A stretch of DNA of 64,000 nt from contig JAULBX010004443.1 of assembly GCA_032358255.1 (NCBI GenBank), positions 62,001-126,000 on the forward strand, read 5' to 3'. The DNA is from Heterotrichella gracilis. Lineage: Eukaryota; Sar; Xanthophyceae; Tribonematales; Xanthonemataceae. The position numbers and the translations under genes were made by a program. The notes beneath the pieces are model-generated. The model did not search any database and was not told where the DNA came from. It saw only the letters and a program-made list of their open reading frames with translations. Below, piece by piece: positions 33,150-44,800 of the stretch (position 1 is its first letter; each line of letters starts with the position of its first letter).

Positions 33150-35817
33150 GGTGGCGAGTTGGGGTTGGGTGTGGGACTGGGTTTGCTTTGTAAGCGTGGT
33201 TGTAGGGGGTTTCGTAGGAGGTATGAAGGCTGGAAATAGTTTGGATAACAAGTGAGAGGGTTGCGCCAGGCTTATGTATGTTCCGTGCGAGGTATCGACA
33301 CCTGCGCAGCCCAGCTTCGTGAGGCGCTGGGTCTACCCGCGACCAGTACCAACCCTCTTACCCACAGCACGTGCGACAGTGGCGCTGGTAAGTACACCTG
33401 CGGCGAAGGTGTGCAGCGGTTCCGGTGAAGCTGTCCCCGCAGGCCCAGTGAAAGGCCAGTTCGCGACAGCTAGTCAACAGTGATTGTGTGCAGGCGCGCC
33501 AGCGGGAAGCCGCGCCCAAGAATTTTCAGCACCGCCTGTGGCACAGGTACCCACACCCTATACGAACCCTATCAAGATTTGGACGCTTCCGTTGTCAATG
33601 GAGTGGCGGGGGGCGGCGGTAGTGGCGGTTGGGCAGCATGCATGAATCTCCGGCATCTGGGCATGGCTTGCGTTCTGTTCAGCCATTTTTCAAGCCATTC
33701 TCGTATATAAACCTGCCTGTAAGTATATTGTATTTTAATGGTAGAAACACCCAAGTTAATCTGTGAGACTGTTAGCAACCTTCGTAACAGGAGCATGCCA
33801 CTTATGCATGCATGCATGCATGCAAGCGGGCTGGCAGTGCTGCTGGGTGCGTGTAGTTCTTTGGTCAAGAGCACAATTACGGCCGTGGGCGTGGCTACCA
33901 AAATACGGCACCTGCTGGATCCGTTGTTTGGTCGTTTGGTACCATCATTGGGTGGTACGTATTTTCACCCCTCACCAGTTCCCCAGCCAGCATGTTGCGC
34001 AACCCCCACCCAGCGTTCACCCCACAACGAGAACCCCTTGTGTTGATGTTCAACACAGTGGGCCATGCCTATGTTTACAGCATTTAGGTGGAATACATTA
34101 CAGATGCAGTATGTCCTTTAATTGGAAACACCCGACCAACTGGGACTTGGGTACAGGCAATCAATCACCTGTATCCACTTGTGTTATCACTCACAAGCAC
34201 AGACAGGCAACTCACATAGCTAAACCACACATGGCTTGGGACGGGTAAGCGCTCGGAGTCACATGTATAAGGCATGGCGGGACCAGTGCCGCATCAAGGA
34301 TGTGAGCATAACGGTCATCTTGTTGGGCTAATTGGGCAAAAGCTACAAGTTAGACTTCCCTAACCAGGCATCCTTGGTAACCAGACCAGTGAAAGCTGGA
34401 GATGCAACTGCTACAAAGCGCAATGGGCAGTCCGGCGCAGGTGAAGGTGAGTTGACTGATCCCCTTCAAAGCTGCAGGAAGACAACCAGCAAGGCAGCAC
34501 AGCAGTCGTGCATCGCCCCTTTAATAATCAGTCAGGCAACCATTCCCTAGAGGTGTAGTTTCTGAGAATGCGCCCCAGACTGTTGGCCGGGAAATCTATC
34601 CCACCCTCCACCACACAACCAGCCTACCGGTACCTGCCTGATTCACATACTTGGGGCCATGCATAGGAGTTCAACTTTGCTATGCCACCTAAAGCCCCCC
34701 GTTGGCATTGGTTATTTTCCTATCTGTTCCCCGAGAAAGTGAGATGGCCCTCCCTTCCTATTAAGTGTTCTTTGAGTGGGCACCTTTACCTATGGTTTTC
34801 AAGAGCCTTCTCCTTTGGAAGCTGACACTGCAACTATCTGGGTCGCGGCCACACCAAGGCTCTGCGCCGCAGGTTTTCTGGTTTGAGCAGCCAATCAAAT
34901 CCGTATATTTTATGTTTTTTATTTTCCGTGGAGCCTGCAAGGCGTGCGTGGTTTCCAGTAGCAGCCACGCGTCACGCCGAGAGCCCCTTGCGCCATCCCG
35001 TTGATAGCTTATGTTATTCAATAAGCTATGCATGGTATGAATTGGAGGTTGTAGCTATTGCTTTTCAAAAACCGTGTTTATGGTATCCCATGAGCTGTGG
35101 TTTTCTGTTAGGGAATAAGGTGTGTGGCAGGCTGTGTCTCCCTTGACTTCCAGCCAGCCCCTTTGCTCCTTATTGCTAGAGCCATTCCCCCCCAAACTTT
35201 TGACGTGTTAATGTCCCAAGGCACTGCTGACTGAATCCTTCCCCAGGTATGGGGTTCATGGGGTTTATGGGCTGCTTCCTAAAACATGTACATATCGGTT
35301 ACGGTAATTCACTTTCTTTTCCCCAAACCCTAAGGTAGGGCTTTCAGATGAGTGCCAGCTTTTGCCAGGCAAACAACTTCGTCTTCAGCTTCGCAACGCG
35401 TTTATACGCTGCAAGGACGTAGTGGATCTTGCACAAAAACTTTCGGATTTTGATTTCTTAGGACACTAGCAGTTGTGTGTGTCTGCATATGGAAAGTGGC
35501 CCCGGTCTCAACTGACACACACGACTTTCTGTACGGTTTCTTACTCGACGTACTCCAAGCTGCCCCACACGCCTCGTGCTACCCTTCGGCTCTTTACCTC
35601 AACACACTGCCAACTGTTGTGCAGTAAACTTGGGAATAGGGCTCCGTAGTGCAACCGTGTTGGACAATACATGTAGCACAGCCTATTTCTCAAGATCGTC
35701 GGTTTTGACAGCTGTTATCGACGTTGGGGTGCTCTCAAGACCACACCTCCCGGTATGGGAGGCTGCCCAGCAGCTTTTCCTGTGTGGAGTTGGAGATGGC
35801 GCCCCTCAACAGTCTGG
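33150..35817. other. Intergenic region between divergent LEA-like and protease genes
   Basis: About 2.7 kb with no reading frame that I can assign. It should hold the LEA promoter (right of 33149) and the protease promoter (left of 35818). Visible elements are a TGCA microsatellite at 33804-33824 and one CAAACCCTAAGG element near 35325. Short open frames on both strands lack recognisable domains. No tRNA was recognised. Confidence 0.5.
33804..33824. promoter_or_regulatory. (ATGC)n / CATGCA-rich element upstream of the LEA-like gene
   Basis: A pure CATGCATGCATGCATG-type run about 655 bases upstream of the LEA start. CATGCA is the core of the RY element bound by plant B3 factors. Similar TGCATGCA runs occur upstream of Lhca3 (47812-47827) and ELIP (54851-54866). 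It may be only a microsatellite. Confidence 0.3.
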
Positions 35818-38800
35818 ATGTGTGCAACTGCAGCACTTGCCATGCTGCTGCTGTGCCACTGTGCAACCATCGGTGCACCAACGGTGCACCTAAAGACAGC
35901 TGTAATAGACACCACGCAGCATCCACAGTGGTAAGTTTGTGCAACTTGTAAGCGTGAAAGACAGGAACTTTTTGGCCCAGTGCTGATATTGGGATTCCAA
36001 AACCCCTGCTGCACAAACTCACTCCTGAAGTACCGTCCTTTCTGACCAGCTTAAAGCACACAAAGCACTGGATAAAACCTTGGAGGGTGACACTATGCAA
36101 AGACAGGCTCAAGATCCTCCACAAACCATTTAGTGTCACTCAGTGTTTTGCTACCTGGGCTTGCACAGGCACCACACTCGCGGGCGAAGTGTGCTGGAGG
36201 ATGCTCTGCCAAACACAGATCCACGCTGGGGACCGCTGCAAAACAGGGAGCAGCTCCTGATATCCTTCCAGCCCCCTGTGTTGGACGAGCAGCTGCACCA
36301 AGTTGCACAGCTATTGCACTCTGAGGGGGGGACTGTCAGCCACTACGTTCCAGACCATACGTTGCTGGCTGTGGCCAGCGAACAAACAGCAGCGGCAGTG
36401 CAGCACTTACCTGGGGTGGTGTGGGTGGTAAGAACCCGCCCTTGACCCTTGCCTGGTTGCCACCCATTCCACGGTCACCACATCTTGATGAAAATACGGT
36501 TGCATTGTGCAACAGTCCCCAACTAAGGGGGGCTTCGGTCCAACCACAAGCCACGCTGACCACTTGTCTGCACCGCAGGGTGAGTATGCACCAAAGTACA
36601 AGCTTGCGGAAGCTTGGAGTAGCTTATTGCCCAGCGTGCACAGCAGCACTGTCTGGCTAACCAGCAGCACACAACTTGGAGCCGTTCCGCAATCAGCCAG
36701 CCTGAAACAGCTGTTGCAGTGTGAGTTGCGCCAGCTCTCCAACAGGACAGCGCTGGTCATAGAAGTCACATTCCCCACATTTGAACAGAACTATGCCATC
36801 TTGGAGTCTGATACCACACCGCAGAGCATCTTGGCGGCACACCAGCAGTATGCCCCAGCTGAAGCAGCAGTTGCAGACTGGTCTGAAGGGGTGGCGTCGC
36901 GGTTTGGTGGCGCTGTGCAGCTGGAAACAGCAGGGCGCAGGTTGCATGTGGTTGCAGACTTGGCGCACGTCGAGGTGCGTTGAGCCAGCGGGGGATGGTG
37001 GGGGTAGCACAGCAGGCACAGCATCGCAACACTGAGGACTTTGGTGGGAAAGTGCTGCAGCGCACAGTCCCAATTGGCTAGCAGACAAGTTGTTGCATGG
37101 CACAACGTGCACACCAGTTGCCCAACCACAACCGCCTAAACCAGCAAGCTTGCTGCCGCCGCTTTGCCAGTTTGGGTATCAGCCTTATCGGGACTGCATG
37201 CTTCGCCATGGATGTGATGCATCTGCCTGGAATGCCACCAGGAGCCCCATCCTCACTCCTTATACTCTTGCAGGCTCTCGTGCACTGGCTGGCGCAGCAG
37301 CCAGCGGTGCACTGGATTGCCCCCCGGCCCACAATCCGGTCACGGAATTTTGCTGCAGGCTCCATCATCCAGTCTGGCAAGCCATCCGGCAGCGCTGGCC
37401 AGCTGTCTGACGCTGAGCACCACCCCATCTTTGCTGCGGGCATCAATGGCAAAGGACAGGTGGTGGGGCAGGGGGACAGCGGCATAGGTGGGTGGTGGTG
37501 GCTGTGGCGGTGGTGGTGGTGGTGGTGATGGTGGTGGCGGTGCGGTGTGGTGGTGGTGGGCATGGGCAGATGGACGGAAATGATAATGGCCGCGCCACCA
37601 GCTGGAACAGGTCGTGACAGGCAGTGTGGCGAGTGACGTGCTACTGCCATCATGAAGGGCATGGCAGGATGCGCGGCTGACCCCACCGCTGCACCCTAAA
37701 CCTCAACCCCCTCCTGCAGACATCAACCACTGCTACTTCAAGGACGCCAATGTGAAGCTCAACTCCTACTCTTCCTTCGACTCCACGGGGGTGCTGGTCT
37801 TTGACTCAGACCTGCACAGGAAGATCCGCTACTACCGCGCACTAGGCGACTCCAAGGACGGGAATGGCCACGGCACCCATGTGGCTGGGACACTGCTGGG
37901 CTCCCTCAGCTCGGCGTCTGGGTACAGCACTGACCTGGTGGACTACCAGGGCACCGCGCCAGCCGCCAAGGTGGCGTTCATCGACCTGGGGGTGGGCAAC
38001 AACGATGGGCTGATCACCCCCGCGGACCTCACCGCCAACTACTTCCCATACACCTACCGCGTGGTGCGTGCGATTGCGGGGCATTGGGCAGTTGGTGCAT
38101 TTGTGCCAAAGTGCATGGGTGGCTGAAGCAACAATGTGGCGATTGGGACACGGCAGGTCTCCATGTTGTGGCATCCAGGCGGCATTTGTGGATGGCGACC
38201 CGTCCTTGCATGTCTTTGGAAAAGACATAGCATGGCCAGCACATTAATGTAAAAAATATGCATAAAAAGCTTTTAAAATTGTAAAATGAAAGGAGAAGTA
38301 CAAGATGACAATCTTGGGGCACGCCAGCACCTCCCCACCCACCCACCCACCCCCACCCTGCGCAGGGCGCGCGCATCCACTCCGACTCCTGGGGCTCCTC
38401 CTCTATCGAGTACGACTCCCTGGCGCAAGACGTGGACACCTTCTCCTGGAAGAACCGCGACTTCCTGTCGCTCTTTGCAGCGGGCAACGACGGCCAGGCG
38501 CGCAATGGGCAGCTGGGCAGCCAGGAGGTGACCATCACCTCCCCAGCCACAGCCAAAAACTGCATGTCGGTGGGTGCGGCGCAGGGCGGGGAGGACACCG
38601 GGACCGTGGTGAACCCCGCATACCCCACCTTCCAGATGTCGGTGTCTGACGGCGCCACCTCCACCTCATCCTTCAAGGTGCTTCAGGCCATGTTTGGCGG
38701 CAACCCCACCAGCCTGTACGGGAAGCAGTTCAGCCTGGCGGTGGCGTCCCCCCTGCAGGGTTGCAGCGCGCTGCAGAACGCGGCGGGGCTGGCGGGGACT

Positions 38801-41800
38801 GTGGTGCTCATGCAGCGAGGTGCGTGGGGGTGTCGAGCTGTAAGGAACTGGGTGGGGTGGCGGGAACAACGGGGTGCATGTGGGAGCCAGCATGTGGCGT
38901 GGTGCCAGAGGCTTGGTGCATGCATGGCCTGGTTTGGGGATGTGCGCGTAGGATCTGCGGTGCATGACAGCATGTTTTGCTGCCTGCCCATGTGCCCCTG
39001 AACTGCATGCCTAGGCACGATGTTTTTTAATTTTTATGTGTGGAAAATAACTCCATACATGAACTAGTTTATATTCAGAAATACCCATGCTTGTACTTAA
39101 TCATATTTTGGTACTCGTATGCAGGCAGCTGCGTGTTCAAAAACAAGGCGCAGAATGCGCAAGCTGCAGGCGCAGCCGCCGCCCTCATCTTTGACGACGC
39201 ATTGGACAGCTACTTCATACTCAGCGCCAATGGGGACACGTCCGCCATCACCATCCCATCGCTATCCATCCCGCGCAGGTATGCTAGGTCGCCACTTTTG
39301 CCCAAATTTATCCCGCTTCAACAGGCTCCACCAGGTCCCAGGGTTGTGCTGGATTGGCATGGAGGCCCCGATTCCACTTTGTGCAAACTCATGGTACAAT
39401 GTTATCTAAATATCATGAGGAACAATCATGGATTCGCATGCTTGCCACTGGGACACCATCTGAGCCTGTGTTGTCATGGGGCAGGGTTGGCCAGAGTCTG
39501 CAGAACGCGCTCAACATGGGGCGCAAGCTGACGCTGGAGTTCTCGGCCGCCCAGATGCCCGCCTACACCTTTGACAACCTGGCCAGCTTCTCATCCCAGG
39601 GACCCACGCAGGACCAGCGGGTGAAGCCGGATATAGTGGCGCCGGGCATGCTGCAGTCAGCGTGGGCAAACCAGCCCAGTTGTTCGCTGACATACATGGA
39701 GGTGGGTGAGGGCTTAGGGTTGAGTAGTGGGCTGACCTACATGGAGGTGGGGTATGGGGTGCAAGGGGGTGGGGTGGGTGGTTGCAGTATCCTTCACGGG
39801 GGGTTTGACACAATTTAGTGTCAAACCCCCCGTGGACACTTTAGTTCATTGTGATGCAATCCAACTACACCTTAGGCTGCTGTAGGTGTGACGCTAACTG
39901 TTCTTTAGTCATGCATGTGCTGCTATTAGACTGCATCCCAACCTGTGGCCGAGGCGTAGCTATGAGTGCTCACCCCACTTCCCCCCCCCTTGCAGGGCAC
40001 CTCCATGGCCACCCCCGTGGTGGCAGGCGCAGCAGCACTGGTGCGCCAGTACTTCACAGACGGATTCTACCCCTCAGGCACGCGGACCACAGCCAACAGC
40101 TATTCCCCATCTGGGGCGCTGCTCAAGGCGGTGCTGATCGCCGGTGCGCAGCACATGGATGGGTTTGAGGCGGATACAGGGCTGCCGCTGGACCCTCCGC
40201 CCTCGTTCAGGCAGGGGTTTGGGCGCGTGATGCTGTCGCGGTCGCTGCCACTGGCGGTAAGTGATGCCCGGCACTTGCCGCCACAGAGCACGCATGCAAT
40301 AGAAAAATGGATTGGAAATTAAATACACCTTTTATGCTGTGTCCATGAACCTGTGTTTAACTGGCATGGATGGATTTAAGGTAGCCACAGCCCCGCCACT
40401 AGTATGCACCATTTCCATGAAGCAGGGTGATGCGGACAACATTGTTCCATGCCCAGGTGCTGTCAAGCGCAGCGCAGAACGCATCTGCGCAAACTGAATG
40501 GCATCCCATGGGTGCTACAGCATAACGAATCCGTATCCCTCCCTATACCCGCAGGGCTCCTCCAGCGGCCATGCCCTGCAGCTTGTTGACGGCGCCACCA
40601 TGAAGACCGGCGACAGCCACCAGTACTGCATCAAGGCCACCGGCGGGCCCCTGGTGGTCACACTGGTGTGGCACGACTACCCGGCAAGTGTGTCGGCGGC
40701 AAAGGCGCTGGTCAACGACCTGGACCTGTATGTTCGCGCGTCGGCGCTCAACGGCGTGCCACTGCTGGTGGGTGTGCTGGGGCGTGGTGGTCGCACCCAA
40801 GTGTAATCCCAGGGTCGGGCCCAATGCGCATAGAAATGTGCATTTCTGGCCATGGGGCACGGGATGAAGTAGGTAGGCGTTGTTGATGTCAGATGGTTGC
40901 ATAGGCCTTTCATGGCACATTGTTGCACTGTGGTAATTGGAGATGCAGTTGGGTGTGTAACAGTCTGGGGTAGAGGTTAGGGGTTAGGGTTTGGCTTGCG
41001 CTGCAGTGGATGGAGAAGCAACTGGGTGTTTGCTGGCTTGGGATCTAGGGCTTAGGCTTCAGGCTCTGGCCCGCGTGGTGGATGGCGAAGGCACTTGGGT
41101 GTGAAATGGCGATGGAGTTTCCTGTGCAGGGCAACGGCGGCGGCATCGCCAGCAGCACCACCCCCGACCGCGAGAACAACGTGGAGCAGGTGGTGTTTGA
41201 CGACCTGACCGCAGGGGAGGTGGCCATAGAGGTGAAGGCATACAACGTGTACGCAGCGGGGGGCACACAGCCATACTCCCTGGTGGTGCTGGGCTCCTTC
41301 AGCGGCACGCTGCAGAGCGCTTTCAACCCAGCCAGCGGAGCTAATGGGTCGGCCACCAACTGCACTGTCGTGGTGGCCACCATCACCACGGGGCCTTCCG
41401 GGATCATCAACAAGAAGTAAGGCCCCCATTGGGATCCCACTCGCGTGCCGCTGTGCTTTGCCATTATGCTGTATGGATGAATGATGCATTGGGCACACAC
41501 CTGCTGGGCACGCATACTGGCATGTCAATGGCACAAAATGTGCAGGATATTACACAATTTATTCTACTACACACTTTACATGGGACTGCTGCCCAAATTG
41601 TCGGGTGGTGGCAATGCTTTTCTGGGATCCATTCCCATTTGCTGGCATGCATTCACCAGCTATTCACTATTTATCCGCCCCGCAGCTCTGCCACCTTCAC
41701 CTTTGGCACCCAGTCTGGCTCCGGCTCCGGCGTGGCCTTCCAGTGCCGGCTGGGCGACGGCAACGGCAACGTCACCAACTCCGCCATGTTTGACTGGCGG

Positions 41801-44800
41801 GACTGCACCAGTGGCAGCACCTACGGCAACCTGCCGGACGGGAGGTACAAGTTCATGGTGCGGGGCAAGGGGGAGACGATAGCAGGTGAGGACAGGGGCA
41901 CACCCTTAACCCTAAACCCTGAACGAAATTTGTGGTGTGGGGGAGACCATGGCAGGTAACGACAGGGGGAAGCTGGGGTTGCAGGGATGCTTGTACTGTG
42001 GGCTGTTGACTGCGTGGTGTCGCCTTCATCATTGTACCTGAGAGCCTTGCTTGTCTACTGTGTGGTACGCACATATATAAGTGGGCAGCAGGGCGGTTTC
42101 CATGCACAGTGCACCAAGCCCCAGTGCCTACTATGCCGGTGCTGCCGTCACTACCGCTACCTGCATCTGCCTTGTGCACTCAAGGTGCATGCATGCAGAC
42201 CAGCTGAAACAGGCAGATTAGCTGACCCCCGCTCACGTGCCTTGCAGACTCCCTGTCCTTCATTGTGGACACCACGCCCCCCACCGTCACCACCACCTCC
42301 ACCGCCATGCCCTCCACCACCACCGCCGACACCGCGCAGTTTGCGTGGTCGGTCAGCGATGCCTCCCCCGTGACCTTCATGTGCAAGCTGGATGCAAGTG
42401 GCACCCTGGCGGAGCAGGGGCAGGTGTTCCAGGGCTTCAAGGCGCAGGTGGGGTATAGGGTTCAGGGTATGGCATGTAGGGGTTCGGTCTTTTGAGATGC
42501 TGGTGGGGTTCAAGGTGTACAGTGTAGAGCTATGCTTTTAATGGTTAAACGCAGGCAATGGCCATGCCAAGTGGGCTGGGCATTTGTTTCCTTCTAAGAC
42601 ATTGCGGTGCGACTGCGGGTGCTAGTGCGAATGTTTGTGGCGCCGATAGGGTGCTGGCATGGCTGTGGGAATTTGTGGGCACCACATGGAGTTAAAAACA
42701 TGCTGCACTCGCACCATGAGACATGCTTGCCTAGACATGGAAACTGCCTTGCTCATATCCCCTCCCTGTTGATCACGTTTGCTAGGTGACCCCCGGCAGC
42801 TGGGCCCCCTGTGTGAGCCCCCAGACCTACCGCTGGCTGCTGCCAGGCCAGTGGGCCTTCACACTCAACGCAACAGATGCAGCAGGCAACGCAGCCCCCC
42901 TGGTCAGCCAGTCCTGGCAGGTGGCGTACGCCGCTGGCCGCACCTACACCCGCCTTACCTCGGGGCCATTCCAGCTCACCGCCTCGGCCACAGCAGCCTT
43001 CCAGTTACTGGCGCTGCAGGCGGGCGGGGGCGGCCAGGTGGCGGCGGTGCAGCCCCCGCCCTCCTTCAACTGCCAGCTGTCGAGTACCAATGGGACCATG
43101 GTGGCGGCGTTGGCGTCGTGCGCATCACCCGCAAGCTACCCTGGCCTCTCGGATGGCAGCTACCTGTGCGTGCACAGCTACCTTACTTTGTTAGATTAAT
43201 TTGATTGAATGGAGCTGAAATTCTCAACAGCTCTTTATTTGTCACCTGTGCATGCGCACTGGCCTTGATAACCTTGAAGCTCTCAACCGCCCTATTTTTG
43301 TCTGTTTATTTATTTCGGAAAATGGAGTTAGCAAGTACGGTGTTTTAGTTGGGAAAGAGACAGCGCAAGAAAGCGCCAGCCTAATATATGGACCATTCCA
43401 TCGCGTGAATTGTCTCAGGGACAGACAGCGTATACTTTTCATTCTCATTCCCGGTCCCATTCCCATTTCCTTTTTCACTTTCATCTTCAATTTTTCCTTA
43501 AATCTCCCTCCCCCTCCTACGCAGGTTTTCCGTGACCACCCAGTCCTCCCTGCCCGGCGATGACACCCAGGCTGTGTCCAACTTCACGGTGGACCACACG
43601 CCGCCCAGTGTGACAATCACGCAGCAGCCAGACGGCATCCATGCGTCATCCTCGGTGTCCATCAGCTTCCAGTCAAGCGAGGAGGGCACAGACTTTGGCT
43701 GCAGGCTGCTGTCGAATGGTGCGTGTAGCATGTGGCCTTCACAGCGCACAGAAAAGCAATGGCAACAATTCTTTTTGACAGTGGGAACATGGATGCATGG
43801 CGGGGGTGTTTGTGTGCCAACTGTACAGCTGCATGCGATTGGTGGTTCAAGGCAGGAGCTGCTGGGATGCCAAGGGGCAAGCAAAACCTGACCCCTACTG
43901 AATGGGCCTCTGCAACTCTTTTGCATTGCCTTGAATCCCAGTGCGGTTGCTGTCATTCAACCCTTGTGCTAATGCCAAACCCTGCACCCATGCATGTTGC
44001 CATCCCTGAGCCAAACCTTTCAACCAGCACCCTAATAGAAACCCTCCCACCCGCAGACTCCGTCACCCCGTTGGCCGCCAACCTCACCTCCTGGGCCCCC
44101 TGCACCAGCCCAGCCCAGTTCACCGCGCTGCCAGATGGCAACTACGTGTTCCAGGTCAATGCCACGGACCTGGTGGGCAACGTGGGTGCAGCAGCAAACG
44201 TGACCTTTGGCGTGGACTCCAACGCACCCACCATCGTGGACGTGTCCTACCCGCGCGCCACCCAGGACTCCAATGTCACTGTGGGGTTCACTGTGACGGA
44301 TGGCAGCGGGTCGGGGCTGGGGTCTGTGCAGTGCCGCATGCGCCCCATTGCGCTGGTGGATGGGACCTCCTCCACCACGGCCAACTCCACAGCCAATGAC
44401 TTCTACAACTGCACGTCGCCGCAGAACTGGCCGGTGCGTGGGAGACAAAACATATACTGTTTACATGAAGAAATGAAAACGCACATGAAAGTACATGAAA
44501 TGACAAGCCTTTCCGCGTTTACTCAAATGTCTGATGACAATTATAGGCAACCTAATGGATGCTTCGTTCATATCCCATGCGGGGTACACGCCTGCTTGCC
44601 CTTAATGTTTCAATTTGATGCCGCAACCATGCCCGCCCCTACCTCACATCCCTTCTCGTTCTCAATTTTTAGGCCCTCCAGGAGGGGCGGTGGGGCTTCA
44701 CCATCCAGGCGCAGGACCTTGCCGGCAACGTGAACCAGAGCAGCGAGTACAACATCGTGGTGGATCGGCAGCCGCCCTCGGTGAACATCACGGGGGGCGC

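Larger units (their letters stand above)
37274..40767 (+). other. Protease: catalytic S8 domain with PA insertion
   Basis: GQVVGQGDSGID holds the catalytic Asp (exon 37274-37487). GNGHGTHVAG holds the His (37720-38063). SDSWGSS and LFAAGNDGQ hold the substrate-binding and oxyanion Asn (38366-38819). GTSMATPVVAGAAAL holds the nucleophile Ser (39996-40256). All four expected residues are present, so the enzyme should be active. Between Asn and Ser lie GTVVLMQRGSCVFKNKAQNA and AAALIFDDALDSY, a protease-associated (PA) domain. The SSQGPT motif before the Ser is standard for subtilases. The closing exon (40555-40767) starts the C-terminal beta-barrel. Confidence 0.9.

Noticed and set aside
33274-33480. 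A short plus-strand frame upstream of LEA (69 codons)
   Set aside because: There is no domain, no splice partner and no start context. It overlaps the expected LEA promoter.
36133-36324. The ATG at 36133 as protease start
   Set aside because: It reads another frame from the protease. The upstream short exon at 35818 gives a hydrophobic leader, a GTAAGT donor and exact phase into exon 36169.
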